The notes beneath the pieces were generated by a model, which worked only from the letters and a program-made list of their open reading frames with translations, had not been told where the DNA came from and did no database searches. From NCBI GenBank assembly GCA_025331125.1, contig JAOALB010000186.1, forward strand, positions 1 to 64,000: a stretch of DNA of 64,000 bases. The letters are read 5' to 3'. Below are positions 11,785 to 26,300 of the stretch, in pieces. Position 1 is the first letter of the stretch. Every line of letters starts with the position of its first letter. This DNA is from Mycogone perniciosa. Lineage: Eukaryota > Ascomycota > Sordariomycetes > Hypocreales > Hypocreaceae. The translations under genes were made by a program, and so were the position numbers.

Positions 11785-13683
11785 TTAATCTATAAAGTTA
11801 AGCTAGCTTTCTATAATAGTAAAGTAGCAACTTTAATTACAGCCAATATCTAAGGGGCCTTTAATATAGTCCTTGCTAATAGGTTAATACTTTAACTATA
11901 TAAACAAGGCTGGCCTGACTATATAGCTTAATAGGCCCTCTCTTTTATAATAAACTGTAAAGCCTAGGTAAAACTATAAGAGATAATAACCTAGCTGCTT
12001 CCCTTAAACTGCAGTCTTCTTTAAGGATTACTAGTATCCTTAATCCTCTTCCTGCTTTATATAGCCCCGATATACTACCTACTCGCTACCCCTGCCTAGC
12101 TTTATATAGCAGCAATTAAGCGATCCTTTATTAGTAAGCTATAGAGATTCAGCTATACAGATAATGCAGCGTTCCTTTTTATTAGCAATACCTTTAACTA
12201 GATAACAGCTTAGGCAATAGCTACTCTTTAAAAGCTCTAGTAATAGGGCAGTAATAACGCGATATTATTTAATCCCAGGAAAATAAGAGTAATACACTTT
12301 TTGAGACGCTATATTTAGGATAACCTGCTAGTAATATATAATAATACTAAGAAGACTGCCCTTAAAAAGGGCGCAATTAAATAGCTTAACGTTTTCCTTT
12401 ACTAAAAGCTTAGCTTTAAGATATATATTAAGGAATAGGCTATAAAAGCCTATATAGTAATAAATACACTCTAGGGTATCTCGAACTTTATATAAAGGGC
12501 TGCACTATATTTAATATATTAAGTAGTTTATATATATATTAAGCTAATACTTTACTATAAGGCAGAAGTATAGTATAAAGGCCTAAAGGTATATAGAATG
12601 CAATACCTCTTTAATTATATAAAACTAGTCTTTAAAATAGCTATATAGGCAATCCTCTTAGTATAGAAAACGACTTTTATACTAATTTTATATAGGGAGA
12701 GCGGGATCCTGTTAATAATATAACTTCTTAACGCTTAAAAGCTTTGATTTATAGTTAAACTACTATCACTAAACAACTAATACCCTTTAGTCTATAAAAC
12801 CTGCCTTAGCTAGCGCTTATATAGATATACTACTTTAACGCCTATAATAAGGTTATAGTAAACTATATAGTTTACTAAAAGCTGTTTAAGACTAACCTTT
12901 CTCCCTAAACTAACCAGATCTTAAACCTTTTTCCTAGGCAGTAAAGTGAAAGCTATAAAGGAATTTAATAATTAAATAGCTATAGTAGTACCCTAGGATA
13001 TACTAGTATTTATAGACAGTTTATACTTTAATATAGGAGTAGTTAACTATAGCTTTTTAATATAGCGAGATAGTAAAGAGATTATAAATAAATATAGCTA
13101 ACTAGGCTTAGTAGAGGTATTTAATAGCAAGGCAGCTAAGGTATTAGAAAGACTTAAAGCTACTTTAATTAATAATAATAATATAAGGCATATTATTATC
13201 TATCTAAATAATATAGCTGCAATATATTGCCTTAAAGGTATACTATTAGATTTATTATAATAAGTCTTTATTAAATTTTAAAGATTAAAGAATATATATA
13301 AAGAAAATATATATATTTAATAGTGCCTAGGCTATTAAGGGATATAAAGTAATAAAGCTGCAGATTAATTAGTAAAACTAGGCTATAAATAATTAATACC
13401 ACTTAATATAATACTTATATTTACCTTCCTTTAATAAAAGGTAAAAGTAAAATTAAAAACTAGCTTTAAAAGCTAATAGAAGGAGAATATATTTAATATA
13501 TACTGCCTATTTAAATTAACTATTAATTTAAAATGCCTTAAAGAACTAACAATTCTATAAAGAGAGCTCCACTATCTACTAGCCGCTAGGTCCTAGTATA
13601 GGGACTTCGCGCAGTATTATAAGCGCTTCCAGTATAAAGATACAATAATAAACTGCAGTTACAGCAAAGAGAAAGTATATAAC
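11785..13683 (+). pseudogene. LINE (Tad/I-like) RT and RNase H, 5' truncated
   Basis: Translation from 11800 gives KVATLITANI, a stop, GAFNIVLANRLIL, then QGWPDYIA, the RT palm of a non-LTR retrotransposon. The catalytic YADD appears as YTDN near 12155. Near 13005-13400 the frame reads LVFIDSLYFNIGVVNYSF and later NKAAD and LVKLGY, the RNase H signatures FTDGS and GNEAADxLAKLG. The C-terminal part (LHYLLAARS, RDFAQYYKRF) runs to 13683, where an LTR element interrupts it; reading resumes at 27425. The 5' end abuts the chromovirus LTR. Stops replace Gln, Trp and Arg codons throughout. Confidence 0.82.
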
Positions 13684-13845
13684 TATCACGGCATACGGAA
13701 TAGCAGGTTAAGGTAATATCTTTATTGTGCCTTAAATAAGGCAAGAAGCTATAAAAATATAGTTTGGAGGTATAGGACTAAGCTATTATATAAGGACGCA
13801 TATAATGCTGATAAGTTATTAGAGGGCAGGTTTAGTGCTGTAATA
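13684..13845 (-). repeat. Left LTR of outer Gypsy element
   Basis: It starts TATCACGGCATACGGAATAG and ends GCTGTAATA. It pairs with 27258-27419. Confidence 0.88.
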
Positions 13846-16689
13846 GTACCCCCCCCCTTTTAAACTCTATTTGCCCTTAAATAGCTATTTTAAGACTATA
13901 TATATTCTAATCCTCTTATTATATTAATTCTATTATAAACGGCTGCTGCATTGCGGGTCTAGCTAGTCGGTTATCTTCCTCTCTTTAACTTAGGCAGGCA
14001 GGCTAGGCTTATTAGGGTTTTTTATATAGTATTCTAAAAAGGCAGCGTTTTATCCTTTAAAGTCTTTTGCGGGTTACTAGCTTAATATATAGTATTTCTA
14101 GGCTATATAATAATATAGGCTATCTTTATTATAGCAGTTAAGGATATTATTAAATTCCTACTTTTCTACTACTTTATTTATTTATTATCTCTTTTAAGGA
14201 TTTATCCCTGTATATTTTTATTCTCTCGCTTATTAATAGCATTTTATCCTAGCAGATATATCTATTAGCCTACTTTATTAACTGCTAATAGTTTAAAAAA
14301 AGAGTTATAGAATACAGGGAAAATGCAGATATAGTTAAAGAGTTTAAGTCAGCAGGCTTAAAGGTATATATTAAAGATTTTATATAGGCCTACCTATTTA
14401 TTATCTCTTTTCTTTATTAAACAGTTTATTTTAAAGTATTTAGTCTTTAACTATACCTTTTCATTAACTGTAAATTAATATAAGTCCTCTTTTAATATAT
14501 TAACTGCAGCTTTATATTAAGCGATTAATTACACTATAAAGGCTTTTAGTTAATTTAAAATTTATTAAAAATACTTAGCTATAGTATTTACTTTATAAAA
14601 ACTCTTTTTTTAAATAGTAAATAAATTTAGCAGGCAAAGGTTTAAAGGCTTAACTTTTAAGTATAAGTAAAAACTGTAATTTATAAAAAATAGTAAAGTT
14701 TTTATTATTTTAAATATTTAATTATTCTAGGCAAACTTTATAAATAGCAGCTAGTTTATTTAATTATTTTAGTAAAAACTTATAAACTGCCTAAAATACT
14801 GCTTTACCTTTATATTTAACTGTTTAGTCTAGCTATTAGTCTTTAAATAATAAATTAAAGAATATTTAAAGTAGATTTTAAGTTATTAAAATAGCTGTTT
14901 CTAGAATTTAAATATAAATTAAATACCCTGGTTTAATATAATTATTTTTAAGGCTTTATATAAAGTATAAATATATAAAATAAAGGCATTAATAAATTCT
15001 TTAGTATTAAATATATAAATAGCAATAAAATAGTATATCTTTATTAAGCAGTATATTACTATAAGGATATTTTTATAAACTAAGCCCTGCTGGTTATAGT
15101 TAGGCAGTAGTGTAATATAGTTTATTAAAATATTACTTTAAGCTTAAAATAGTACTAGTAATAGTTTTAAGAATTTTAAAGGAGTAGACCTATTTAACTT
15201 TATTTAAAAGTATAGGTTATAACCTTTAATAAAAGTATTAATATCAGCTAATATTTACAGCTATTAATATATATAGTTAAAAAGGTTTAGCGTTTTTATT
15301 TATTTTAAATATCCTTTTAGCCTAAAAAAGTATATTTAATATATAATTTATATCTTTATTTTATTTATTAATAAAAGGAAAAGTTATTTTTAGTAATATA
15401 TTTAATTACCGCAGATTTAAAAGTTTTATATAGCTGCCTTTAAGTTACCTTAAATACTCTTAGGCTATTATTAAATAGCCAGGTCTTAAAGCGCTTATAT
15501 TATAATACTTGCTATATTTAATATTTTATAGGCTTTATTAATTATTCTAATTATTAATATCTTTAAGTCTAGGATTAAAGTGTTAGTTATTATAGCAAGG
15601 AGGTTTTTATTATCTATATTTCCTGCAATATCAGTATAGGTATAGGGGTTAAAGCAGCTTTCTAAAAGTAAAGTTCTCTTTTTTTCTTTTAATTAGCTAT
15701 TATCCTAGTCTAACTTTACTAAGATATTTTAAAATCTGTTATTTAATATATTAGGCTTTACTGCTTTTAACCTAAGCCAATAAATAATCTAGAAATTATA
15801 CTAGAATAAGAATTTAAACTAATAGATTTATCTTTAATTTAACGGTTTAATAGTTATAAAGTATTTTAGGTTTTTATAGTCTATAATAATCTTGAATTTA
15901 TTTTCTATACCTTAAAGCTTAAAGCGCTATTCTTTTAATAATTTAATAATAGCTACCAGTTCTTTATTATAAACTTTATAATTATATTTAATAAGTAAAT
16001 ACTTTAATAAAAAATATACTATTAGTTATAAAATACTAGTTTATTATACTAAAAGAAAATACTATTAAATATTTAATTTAAAGTATTTATTTTTAAAACT
16101 GTCTTTTTATTATAGTTAAAAAAGGCAAGGATTAAGGCGGTTATAAATTAAGTTTTAAGGCAGTTAAATATAGCAGTATAGAGTTCTATTTAATTCTATA
16201 GTATATTTTTTCTTAAAAGGTTATTTAAGGGTTTACAGATATTAAAGACGTCTTTAATAAACTGCCAATAAAAATTCGCAAAGCCTAGGAAACATTAAAG
16301 TTCGCAGAGGTTTTAAGGTCTCTTTTAATTTATAAGCGCAGCTACTTTCTTAAAGTTTATTTTAATACTATTACTTATAATAATTAAGCTAAAGTACTTT
16401 ATTTTTATTATTTTAAATTTGCATTTTTTAATATTAACTTAAAGACTTATATTAATTAATTTATCTATAACTTTTTATATATACTATAAATATTCCTTTT
16501 ATATAGCTAAGTAAATTAAAATATTATGAAAGTAAACTATATAGGTTTTATTAAGTAAATTATATAAAGTATAGTTAATATAATATTAAAAAGAGGCTAA
16601 GGTATTATAAAGGCTAAAAGGTATAATAAAAGTTTTAAATAGCTTAAACTAGGTTATAAAAGCTATCTTTTATTTATATCCCTTTACAA

Positions 16690-16900
16690 TTTTAAGTTCA
16701 TTAAAGGCAGCTATTATATTTAGCTTAATATAAAATCTAATATTATATAAAGTATTTAATATTTCCTAGATTAGCGGCAATAAATAGTAATTCTTTATAG
16801 TAATATTATTAAAGCTTTAGTAATTTTAATAAATATAAACGCCTTTTTTAAATTTTACAGTAAAAAGCAGGGGGGCAGTATATCTCGCTTTAAATTCTTT
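16690..16900 (-). pseudogene. RT fragment of outer Gypsy element
   Basis: On the minus strand the stretch reads FYIKLNIIAAFN, matching the Ty3/Gypsy RT motif F-KLDIIAAFN that holds the first catalytic Asp (here decayed to Asn). Upstream in the same sense, a proline-rich stretch (ILPPCFL) resembles the APLLFV-KPGG segment. Internal stops make it non-functional. Confidence 0.7.
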
Positions 16901-19555
16901 AATAAATCCTTTAGCTAGGTTTTTATTTAACTATTTTCTTATAACTTAAAGTTCGCTTAATAATATTAGGCGGTTTTTTTAATATAGTAGTTCTTTCTTT
17001 AATAAAAGCTTAATTTTATAGTCTTATAATCTTTTAAAGGGAAGCTTATTTACTAATTATAAAAGGAAGCTAATAATTTTATTTTATAGCTAATTAAAAA
17101 GTTTCTTTTAAATATTACTTTCTATTAATTTTAACTTTATTTCTATAAACTTATTAATATTAGACTTTAATATCCCTTAAAGGTACTCTCTGCTATAGCA
17201 GTATATAAAGAATTTATAAAAAGCTTAAAGGAATAGTGCTTATACCGCTATAAAACTGCCTTATTTTTATAATACACTTATAAAAGTATTTTTATTAAAC
17301 TTTAATAGTTAATACACTTTATATTCCTACTTTTATATATTTTCTGCCAGGTCTATTTAAATTAATTTTATATACTAAGTAAATAGGTTTTTATAAAATT
17401 AAATAAATAATATTATAGTAAATATTTAAATTTTTATTAAATTAGGTCGCTTATATAGCGCTACTGCTATAGGCTTATTAAGTATTAATATATTTAGCTT
17501 AAAGAGTTATATTAAGTTGCATTAATATAAATATTAATAGTTACCGGCTATAAGTATTATTAAAACTAGTATTAAAGGCTTATTTAATATTATTTATACT
17601 TTAATCTTTAATCCTTTATAGTTATTAAATTAATAAATATAATAGTAATTTTACTTTAATATTAATATAAGGTTAATATATAAGTCCCTTTTTCCCTATT
17701 AAAGTATTATCTCTTTTAATATACTTTTAATATAAGTTTAAAACTTAGTTTTCTTTTTAACTTTTTTTTTATCCTCTTTAATATATTATTTTATTTCTTA
17801 CTAGTAGTATAAAGTATTAACTTTAAGGGTTTGCCTAGGATATTAATATTATATAAAATAATTATTAGGCTAAAGATTATTAATATAATGCAGGTTTAAA
17901 GGCAATAATTTATTAAATAGTATTATAAGTTAAAAGTAACTATTAATATAAGCCAGTTAATATTAAGATTATATTACTATAGCTATAGTATTCTAAAGAT
18001 AAAGGGGTTTTAATTTAAGAGATTAATAGTAAAAAATATATATAGCTCTTTATATTCCCTTATTCCTATATTTAAAATTATATAATTAATAAGCTATACT
18101 ATTACTTTACTATCAGCTAAAATAAAGCTCTTTAGTTTAGGCAATTATATTATTAGGATTTAGGACTTTTAGAGAAAATACTGGTCTGTAAAGCCTTATA
18201 TTAAGCAGCTACTATTAATAAAAGTTAATATAGTTACCGATTAATGCGCAAGGAATAATATAGTATAGACAAATAGTAATTTACTATCTATAGTATTTAA
18301 AATTAATAGTCTATTATTAATAATAATCTATTATATTTATAAAGGTATTAAATTTATAGGCTATTTTAATATTCTATTATACTTTTTAATATACTATTAT
18401 TAAAAAGCTTTACTCTTTTCCCTGCCTTCCTATATTAAAAGTTATATCTTTATAGGCGAGTATATCGCTAAAAGTAATTAATCCTTTAATAAAGCCAGTT
18501 CTATTAATATAGCGTAAAAATAGGTTTCTATAGTATAATAGGTTATTTCTTTAAGCTAGAAAGTACTAGTATTGCAGGAATTAAAAAGTAGGAATTTATA
18601 ATGCCAGTATACCTTTTCCCTAGCTTAAAATATATACCCTGCCTTAAAGCGCTATAGTGCTATTACTTTAATATATTCCGCGTTTTAAAAAGCTGCCACT
18701 ATATCCCTATAAGGTTTAAAGTCTTATAGTATTAGCTTTCTGCTTTTCTATACAGTTATTAATTATATATTAGCCGCTATAGTAATAGTATAGGTTACAA
18801 AGTTATTAGTATTCTTTGCATTATAAGGTAAAGGATATAATATTTAACTATATAAAATTGCCTATATCTTTTTACTTTAAAGGGTTTAGTTTATTTTAAG
18901 GTAAGGCTTATTAAAGAGTATAGTTACTGTTTAGCTTTTTAAACTTACAGTTGCCTTTAAGTTTAGCATAATAGGCCTGCTCTTCAAAGTTATTATAAAC
19001 TTTTTAACTAAAAGTTCTTTAAACAGACTAATCGTTTTTATTTATAGGCTTATTACTTTTATTAATAAAGGCAGCAGCTATCTTTTTAAATACTTTAAAG
19101 TAAAAGGCATTAACTTTTTAAGTATTAATTTTACCGGCTTAAACTGCCAGTTTATAAAACTTAATAATAAAGTTCTAGAACAGTTTATTTACTATATAAT
19201 AAGTATTAAACTCTTAAGCAGCAGATTGCGAAAGGTTAAAAGTTTTATACTGTAAGTCTAAGAATTTAATAAAAGTCTTACTACTTCCCTATTTTTATAT
19301 TATATAATTATCCTTTTTTATTATAATATAGTTAAATACCTTTTATACTAAATTATAAATATTATTATTTAATTAACTGCTAATATAAAGGATATATTTA
19401 TAAAGGGTATTAAAGTACTCGGTATTAATTATAATATTATATAGTATAGTAAAACGCTAGTTTATATACTTTTATTAATAGGTTTTTATATCTTTATCTT
19501 TAGCGTCGAATTTATCTTTAAAGTTATTAGTTTAATACCTAAAAATATTATTACT

Positions 19556-19727
19556 TATTATGGCATAGGAAGGCAGGTCAGGGCAAATATCGTTATTGTG
19601 CCGTGGAGAGCAAGGAAGCCCTAAGGCTCTACGGAAAGCTATAGCTAGGAACGCGTTAGAGCCTGGTCACGTGACTGGAGCTTACGTGACAGGGCGTTAA
19701 TATTGCGTTATAGTCGGTGCTGTAACA
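19556..19727 (-). repeat. Left LTR of inner Gypsy element
   Basis: It begins TATTATGGCATAGGAAGGC and ends GCTGTAACA. It keeps segments such as AAGCTATAGCTAGGAACGCG shared with the right LTR, and is preceded by the TTACT duplication. Confidence 0.9.
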
Positions 19728-22488
19728 GTACCCCCCCTTTTATCTCACTATTCAGCCGCGAATAGCTATATTACTTATATAAATTAAAATTCCCCGTAAT
19801 TTATCTTAACATTTCTAATATAAAGGTAAATAGGGTGAATTGTATGGTTTTTAGTGTTAGTAATATATAGTTTAGTTATAGGCTTCAGTATAGCGTAGTC
19901 TTTAATTAGCGCTCTGCAGGCATTAATTTCTTTTTTACTATTTCCTTTTTTTCTTTTTTTATAATTCCTTTTAGTGCCTATCGCGGTAGGCTTAGCTTTT
20001 TTAGGTTTTTTATATAAAAGTCTTATATTACCTTCTCTTAGCCTTACAGGTCCTCGGCTAGTTACTATATAGTAGTATAGTATCTTTATTTAATAAAGTA
20101 ATAGAAACTATTATTATTATAATAATCCAGGAGCGCTTTAAACTCCTACTTCTTTTATACTTTATCTATACTATTTTCCCTTTTTAATACTCTACTTTAA
20201 ATATTCTTTAACTTAGCCTTATTAATTATCTTTTACTTAAAGTATAGTAAGGTAGCTATGTTAAGTTATAAAAGAGAGTTATATAACACTAGGAAGATCT
20301 TTATACTTTCCAGCAAACCGACAGCGCAGGCTTATAGGTATACTTTTATTATTATATAAAGTCTTGCCTATTTATTATCCAGCTTCTTTATTAGCCAGTT
20401 AATCTTTATATTTTATATATCAATAAAGATTTCCTGCTTAATAGTGTAGACTAGTAATGCCTCCCTTTATATATTTGCGTTTTCTTTATATCTTTTTCTT
20501 AAAGCCTTAGCAAGGGCCTTTAATTATATAATAATGCATTTAAATTAATTGGCAATAGCGTTAGCGTAAAAGAACTTTCTTTTCTTTACTATAGAAAGGT
20601 TTAGCGGGCAGGGCTATAAGGGCTCTGTCTTTAAGCAAGGGTTAAAACTATAGCGAAAAACAGCAATATACTAGTAGTTTTAAATACTATATTATTTATA
20701 GTAAATTCAGCTAATAAAAGCTAATAAACCTAATTATTTTAATAGAAATTAATAAAAGCTTACAGGTATTGTTTTACACTTATATTAATTCTTTTAGTTT
20801 AGCTATTAGTTTTAAAGTAAAAGGCTAATAACTATTTTAATATAACTTTTAATTACTTTAAAAGTTATTTTTAGAATTTTAATATAAATTATATACTGCA
20901 GTTTAATATAATATTATTAAGTATACTATAAAAGCAGTAAATCCTATTAATAAATATATTAGCTAGCTTTTTTATTAATAGTAAAGTAATAGGTATAAAG
21001 TAATATATTTTAATAAAGCGGTAAACTATTACTAGTAAATAATTATAGGTAGTATTATAGTGGCGGGATTTAGGCAGTAGTATAATATAGTTAATAAAGA
21101 TATTTAACTATATATAGAATAAAACTAGCAGTAATTAAAGGAAACCTTATAGTAAAGATTATAAATCTTTTATTTTAATATATAGTTTACAGGCTTATAT
21201 AAATACTTTAGTGTCTTTTAAGATTTATAGCTATTAATATATTTAATTAATAAAGTCTAAGGTTTTAAACCTGCCTAGGTATCTAGCTAAGCTGCTAAAG
21301 TGGTTTTTAAACAGGATTTATATATAAAGCTTATTATTAAAGGGAATAAAAAGCTACTCTTAATAATAGATTCTGCTATTTATTACTCAGTAGTTGTTTA
21401 TTGTAATTTAAAGTTCCCTGCAGAGCTACTTTAACTATTAGTAGATATTAGGGTTTTAAAGTGCAGTTACTATTTTTCTCGCCATAGTATTTCGTTTATA
21501 TACTGCTGCAATCAGGTTATTAATTGGTTTATTTTCTGCAAGTATTATTATAGTTATAAAGGCAGCCTTTATAGATATTTCTATATTTAATAAAATTTCT
21601 TTTTAGAATATTACCTAAGTTTTAAAGCTAAAAGAACTCTATAAAAAGATAATGTATTGCCTATTTTTAATTTAGTTATTAAAGGGATCTAATTTCGCAG
21701 GCCTATCTTTTACTTTTCTATTTAAAGCGTTAAGCTTTATAGCCTTAAAGCTAGGTTAATAAATAATATAGAAGTTAAAGCTAGAGAGGAATTTAAACTA
21801 TTAAACTTATTGTTAATTTAAGGCTTTAATTAAGGTAAAGTATTTAAGGTTTTTATAGTCTATAATAACATTAAATTCTTATAAGCTTTATAATTCTAGG
21901 CGCTACTCCTTTATTGCTTTAATAATAGCTAGGAGTTTTTTATTATAGATTTTATAGTTGCATTCTTAAATGTTATACTTTGCAGAAAAGAATACAATAA
22001 AGTATAAAATGCCTTTTTCATTATACTATAATAAGATACTACCTAATACTTAGTTAAAGGCATTTATTTTAAGGACTATTTGCTTATTATAATTAAAGAG
22101 GGCTAAGACTAGGGCTAATTTAAAAGCGCATTTAATTAAATTAAAGGCTTCCTGCTATTTTTCTCTTTAAATATATAGTTAGTCTTTCTTTAAAAGTTTA
22201 TTTAATAATACAGCTATTTTAAAGTATCTTTAAATAAAATAGCAATAAAAGTTTATAAAGCTAAAGAACTTTTATAGGTCTTTTACTCCTTTAAATAATT
22301 GCTAGTTTAATATAACTTTAACCTTTTTGGGATTTATCTTTAATCCCTTTAAGGTAATAATTAGGCTAAGGTATTTTATTTTTATTGTCTTAAACTTACA
22401 TTTAGTGATATTAATCTAAAGGCCAGCATCTTAAAGGCAGGCTATTATTTCGCAAATATATTTTTAATATTCCTTTTAACTTAAAGAG

Positions 22489-22903
22489 TGTCACATAGTA
22501 TATAAGGTCACTTATCTATGCAGATTGTATAGAGCTTTACTTTTATAGGATTTGTGGTCTGACAGTTATAAGCCCGGTATCGTTTCGCGCAAAATTATCC
22601 GATATAGCTCCAGGTTGCAAGTTTGACTCTGTTTAGAGGAGTTAAAAGACACTAAAATAATCCTAGATCTAGCTAGATCTAGGCAAAGACCTAGTTTAAC
22701 CAGATCTAGGCACTGCAGCCATAGTAATTGAAAAGGTTAGCAGAAAAAGTCCTCTGCGCCCTGCCTTTAATATATAGGATTACAGGGAATTTAGGCGCTC
22801 TATTAGGACTATCGCACCTGGGGGGTGTGTTATATAGCATATAAGGTCACTTATCTATGCAGATTGTGTAGAGCTTTACTTTTGCAGGATTTGTGGTCTG
22901 ACA
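22489..22903 (+). mobile_element. TRIM-like miniature LTR element
   Basis: Two 76-bp direct repeats (22489-22564 and 22828-22903) begin TGT and end GACA. They differ at six positions, all transitions, and are flanked by a perfect AAGAG duplication (22484-22488, 22904-22908). The internal 263 bp has no coding capacity. A G-run (GGGGGG, 22820-22825) precedes the second repeat as a polypurine tract, so the orientation is plus. Inside is a perfect 22-bp palindrome (22662-22683, built from CTAGATCTAG units) and a B-box-like AGTTTGACTCT. No TGG-type primer site follows the first repeat. The features match terminal-repeat retrotransposons in miniature. Confidence 0.85.
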
Positions 22904-23089
22904 AAGAGTATATAAAGATATTATTAAAGTATACTGTATAGGTGCAGTTAAAGGGGTTATAAAGAGCGTGGTTAATATAGTGTTAAAATATAGCAGGCGC
23001 GTTATAAAGGCCGAAAGGTATAACTAATATCTTAAAAAGGCTAAACCTTATAATAAATACTGTTTTCTATATATCTCTTTTAGCGATAT

Positions 23090-23300
23090 AGAGGTTATTA
23101 AACGCGGCGATAATATTAAGTTTTATATATACCTTTATATAGCTTAAAGCGTTAAAGGTTTCCTAGATTAATAGTAATAGGTATTGATTTTTAATAGTAA
23201 TATTATTTAACCTTTAATAGTTTTAATAGATATAAACGCTGCCTTTTGGTTTTGCGGCTAAAAGGAGGGGAGTAGCGCATTATACTTGCAATTTACAGAT
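23090..23300 (-). pseudogene. RT fragment of inner Gypsy element
   Basis: The minus-strand reading YIKLNIIAAFNNL matches the Gypsy RT motif KLDIIAAFN-LRI, with the catalytic Asp decayed to Asn. The frame is broken by stops nearby. Confidence 0.7.
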
Positions 23301-26300
23301 AAATCCTTTTACTAAATTATTATTTAACCATTTTTTTATTACCTGCAGTTTATTAAGTAAAAATAGCCTATTCTTTTAATATAAAAGGTCTTTTCCTAGC
23401 AATATTTTAATCTTATAGTCCTAGGCCTATTATAAAGGAAGTTTATTTACTGTCTTTAGCAGGAAGGTGTTATATAGGTTATATAACTAGGATAGCAGTT
23501 TCTTTAAAATATTTAATTTACTAAGCTTAGGTTTTCCTGCTATAAATTTCTCTATATTAGCAGCTATAATCTTTTTTAATTATACTAGGGAATAACATTT
23601 ATTAATAAAGTTATATATATTTTTCGGTAATATTATTTTTGCTTTAATATAGTCTCCCTGTCCTGTAAGTATTTATCGGAAAAATTTATCTAAGAGTTTT
23701 AGTAGGCTAATAGGCGCTAATTCCCTAGTCTTAATAGCTTAGTTAATCTTTTCTTAAGTTACTTTTATTGCGCGGATATATAGTTAACGATAAAAAGTAA
23801 TAAAGTTTATAGCTGCTATTATCTATATATCCGCTATATCTAAATATACTTTTTAATCCTAGGGTTTAGTTTAGTTTTGCAGAAGCGGTATATTAAAAAG
23901 TAATAGTAGTAGCTTTAATAGGGGTTTTCCTTTTTATTATTAACTGCAGATTATAAAAGTAGGCAGCAGCTTTATATATATTTAGTTTGGGATTATCTAT
24001 ACCTATATTTCCTTATTATTAATTCTGCTGCACTTATAGGTTATATAGTAATCTTAGTTTAATGTTAGGGTTTATAGAATGCGCAGTTTATAAGCTCCCT
24101 TTCCAGTTAAATTGCAGTCTTCCTCCTCCTAAGTATTCTTAATTAACGGTTATTGGTATAGTATAGTTCTTTATTTAATTAAGTTAAGCTTTGCTTTATT
24201 TAGGGTATTTTTAACTATTAGTTGCTGGTAATATATATTCCCTATATTGGCTTTAATAAAGTTATTTTTTATCTTAACTGCTATTAAGACTTATATAAGG
24301 CTAGCTATATTCTTTAAAAGGTAATAATTATAATAGTAATAGGATTTAAAAGTAACAGTTAATTCTTTCTAGTTAATATTAAGGTTATATTTTCTTAGCT
24401 ATAAAAGGCTAAGGATAATAGGTATATTATTAGGGATATTTATAATAAAAAAGAGGCAAAGTTCTTTATAAAGGCTAATTATAGTTTATATAATAAAGAA
24501 GTTTAAAATTTTATTAGCTATACTTTTATTAATAAAAAGGAGGTTTCTGGTAAATAGCAGTTATTAAGTAGTAATACTAAATTGCTTAATAAAGGCATAG
24601 CTAATAAAAGCCTAAAGTATATAGCCGCTGTCTATTAAAGCTTTTATATTAATATAAATATTATATATAAAAGATAGTATAATTTATACTAAAAGGGATT
24701 TACTGTCTATTAATTTAAATTTAAAGGGCTTTTAATTAAAAAGGCAGCAGTAAATTTATTTTAAAATAATAGTATTATTTATAGTTAACCTTTACTTGCA
24801 ACTTTTAATAAAAGTTAATCTTTTTTTTAGTTTATAAATTAAGTTTAGGTTTTTAATAGGTATAGTTAGCTAAACTGGGGTAGGTTAAAAGTTAATAAAG
24901 CAGCGCTACTATTATTATCTTTATTAATATTTAAGGAGGGTATATTATTTAAAGCCTAGATTTATAGGTTAACTAGGTATTGCGGGTAGTATTAATATAC
25001 TATTAAGGTTTAGTTATTATACTTTACTAAGCTGTTTTACTGCTAGCTTTAAAGTATTGCTAGGTTAAAGCATAGCTAGTATAGCTAGATTTAGTGATTT
25101 TAGTTTTATGCCTGGTATAGATTTCCTTAGCGTATATTAGCCTGCTTTTTTTTATTATATTTATTAAAGCTATAACCTGCTTTTTTATAGTAAAAGTATA
25201 GTCTTTTAGCGATATATTCCTCGCGAGAGACTTAAAGGCGAGGTGGTATAGTATATATAGTATCCAGCTATATTAGGTCGCTAGTTAGCGTTAAGGCAGC
25301 GGCTTAATTGTTTACTTAATTATTTACTTGGTTATTTTGCTGGCGTTAATAATGTTGCTGCTGTTGTTAATAGCTTTATTAACACTGGCCTATTTAGGCA
25401 GCGCAGAGGGCATTATAGTGGGCGCCTTTTTAAAGCCTGTTATAAATAGTTTAGTAGAGTTAGTATTATTTAATAAAGTTAAACTTATTTAGCGTAATTA
25501 CTTAGGTCTTTATAGTATCGGCAAGTTCCTGAGAGACCTTTATCTTTAAGGCCTTTACTATCTGCTTAGCAGTTTTACTATATTTACTACCTAGTATAAA
25601 TAACTCTGCTATTAAGTTCTAAAAAGGCTTATTTAGTATATATAGGTTATTAAAGGACTATAATGCCTTTTAGGATAGGTTAATCGTTTTATATTGCTTA
25701 TTAAGATCAGTAAAAAGTATTATATTAGTCTTTTAATACTATTAGGCGGGGTTATTAAGATTCTTAATAATAATGTTAAAGTTTCTTTATTACAGTTAAT
25801 ATATATCTCCCTTTAAAAGGCCTATAATATATAAAATCTTTTTAAGTTTAATTAAAAAGATTAATTAGTTACCTGTAAAGGTAATATTAATTTAAGAGCG
25901 CTAGTTAATATATTTTTATTAGTATTTAGTAATATTTTTCTGCTTACTACTAAATTACTTAAAGTCTTTAATTTAATAGCGGCTAAATAGGTTATTATTT
26001 TTAAAGTTTAGCAGTAAAGTTATATTTAAAGCTTTAACCTAAACTTTAATTTATACTTTAAGGTTTTGGTTTTTAGCTGCTTATTCTGAGATTTCCTACT
26101 TAAAGGTTTACTTTTATTTTTCCTATTAAGCTAGGCTTTTATTTATTGCTTAATGAAAGAGACAGAACTAATAATGAAAGTTGTTATCTTTAATAATTGC
26201 GTTTATTAGATGTATATAATCGCTATTAACGCTGGATTTTTACAGGGTTTTGAGGAGAAAAAGGAAAGGCGCTAGCTTTATAGCGAGGACTATAGTCTAT

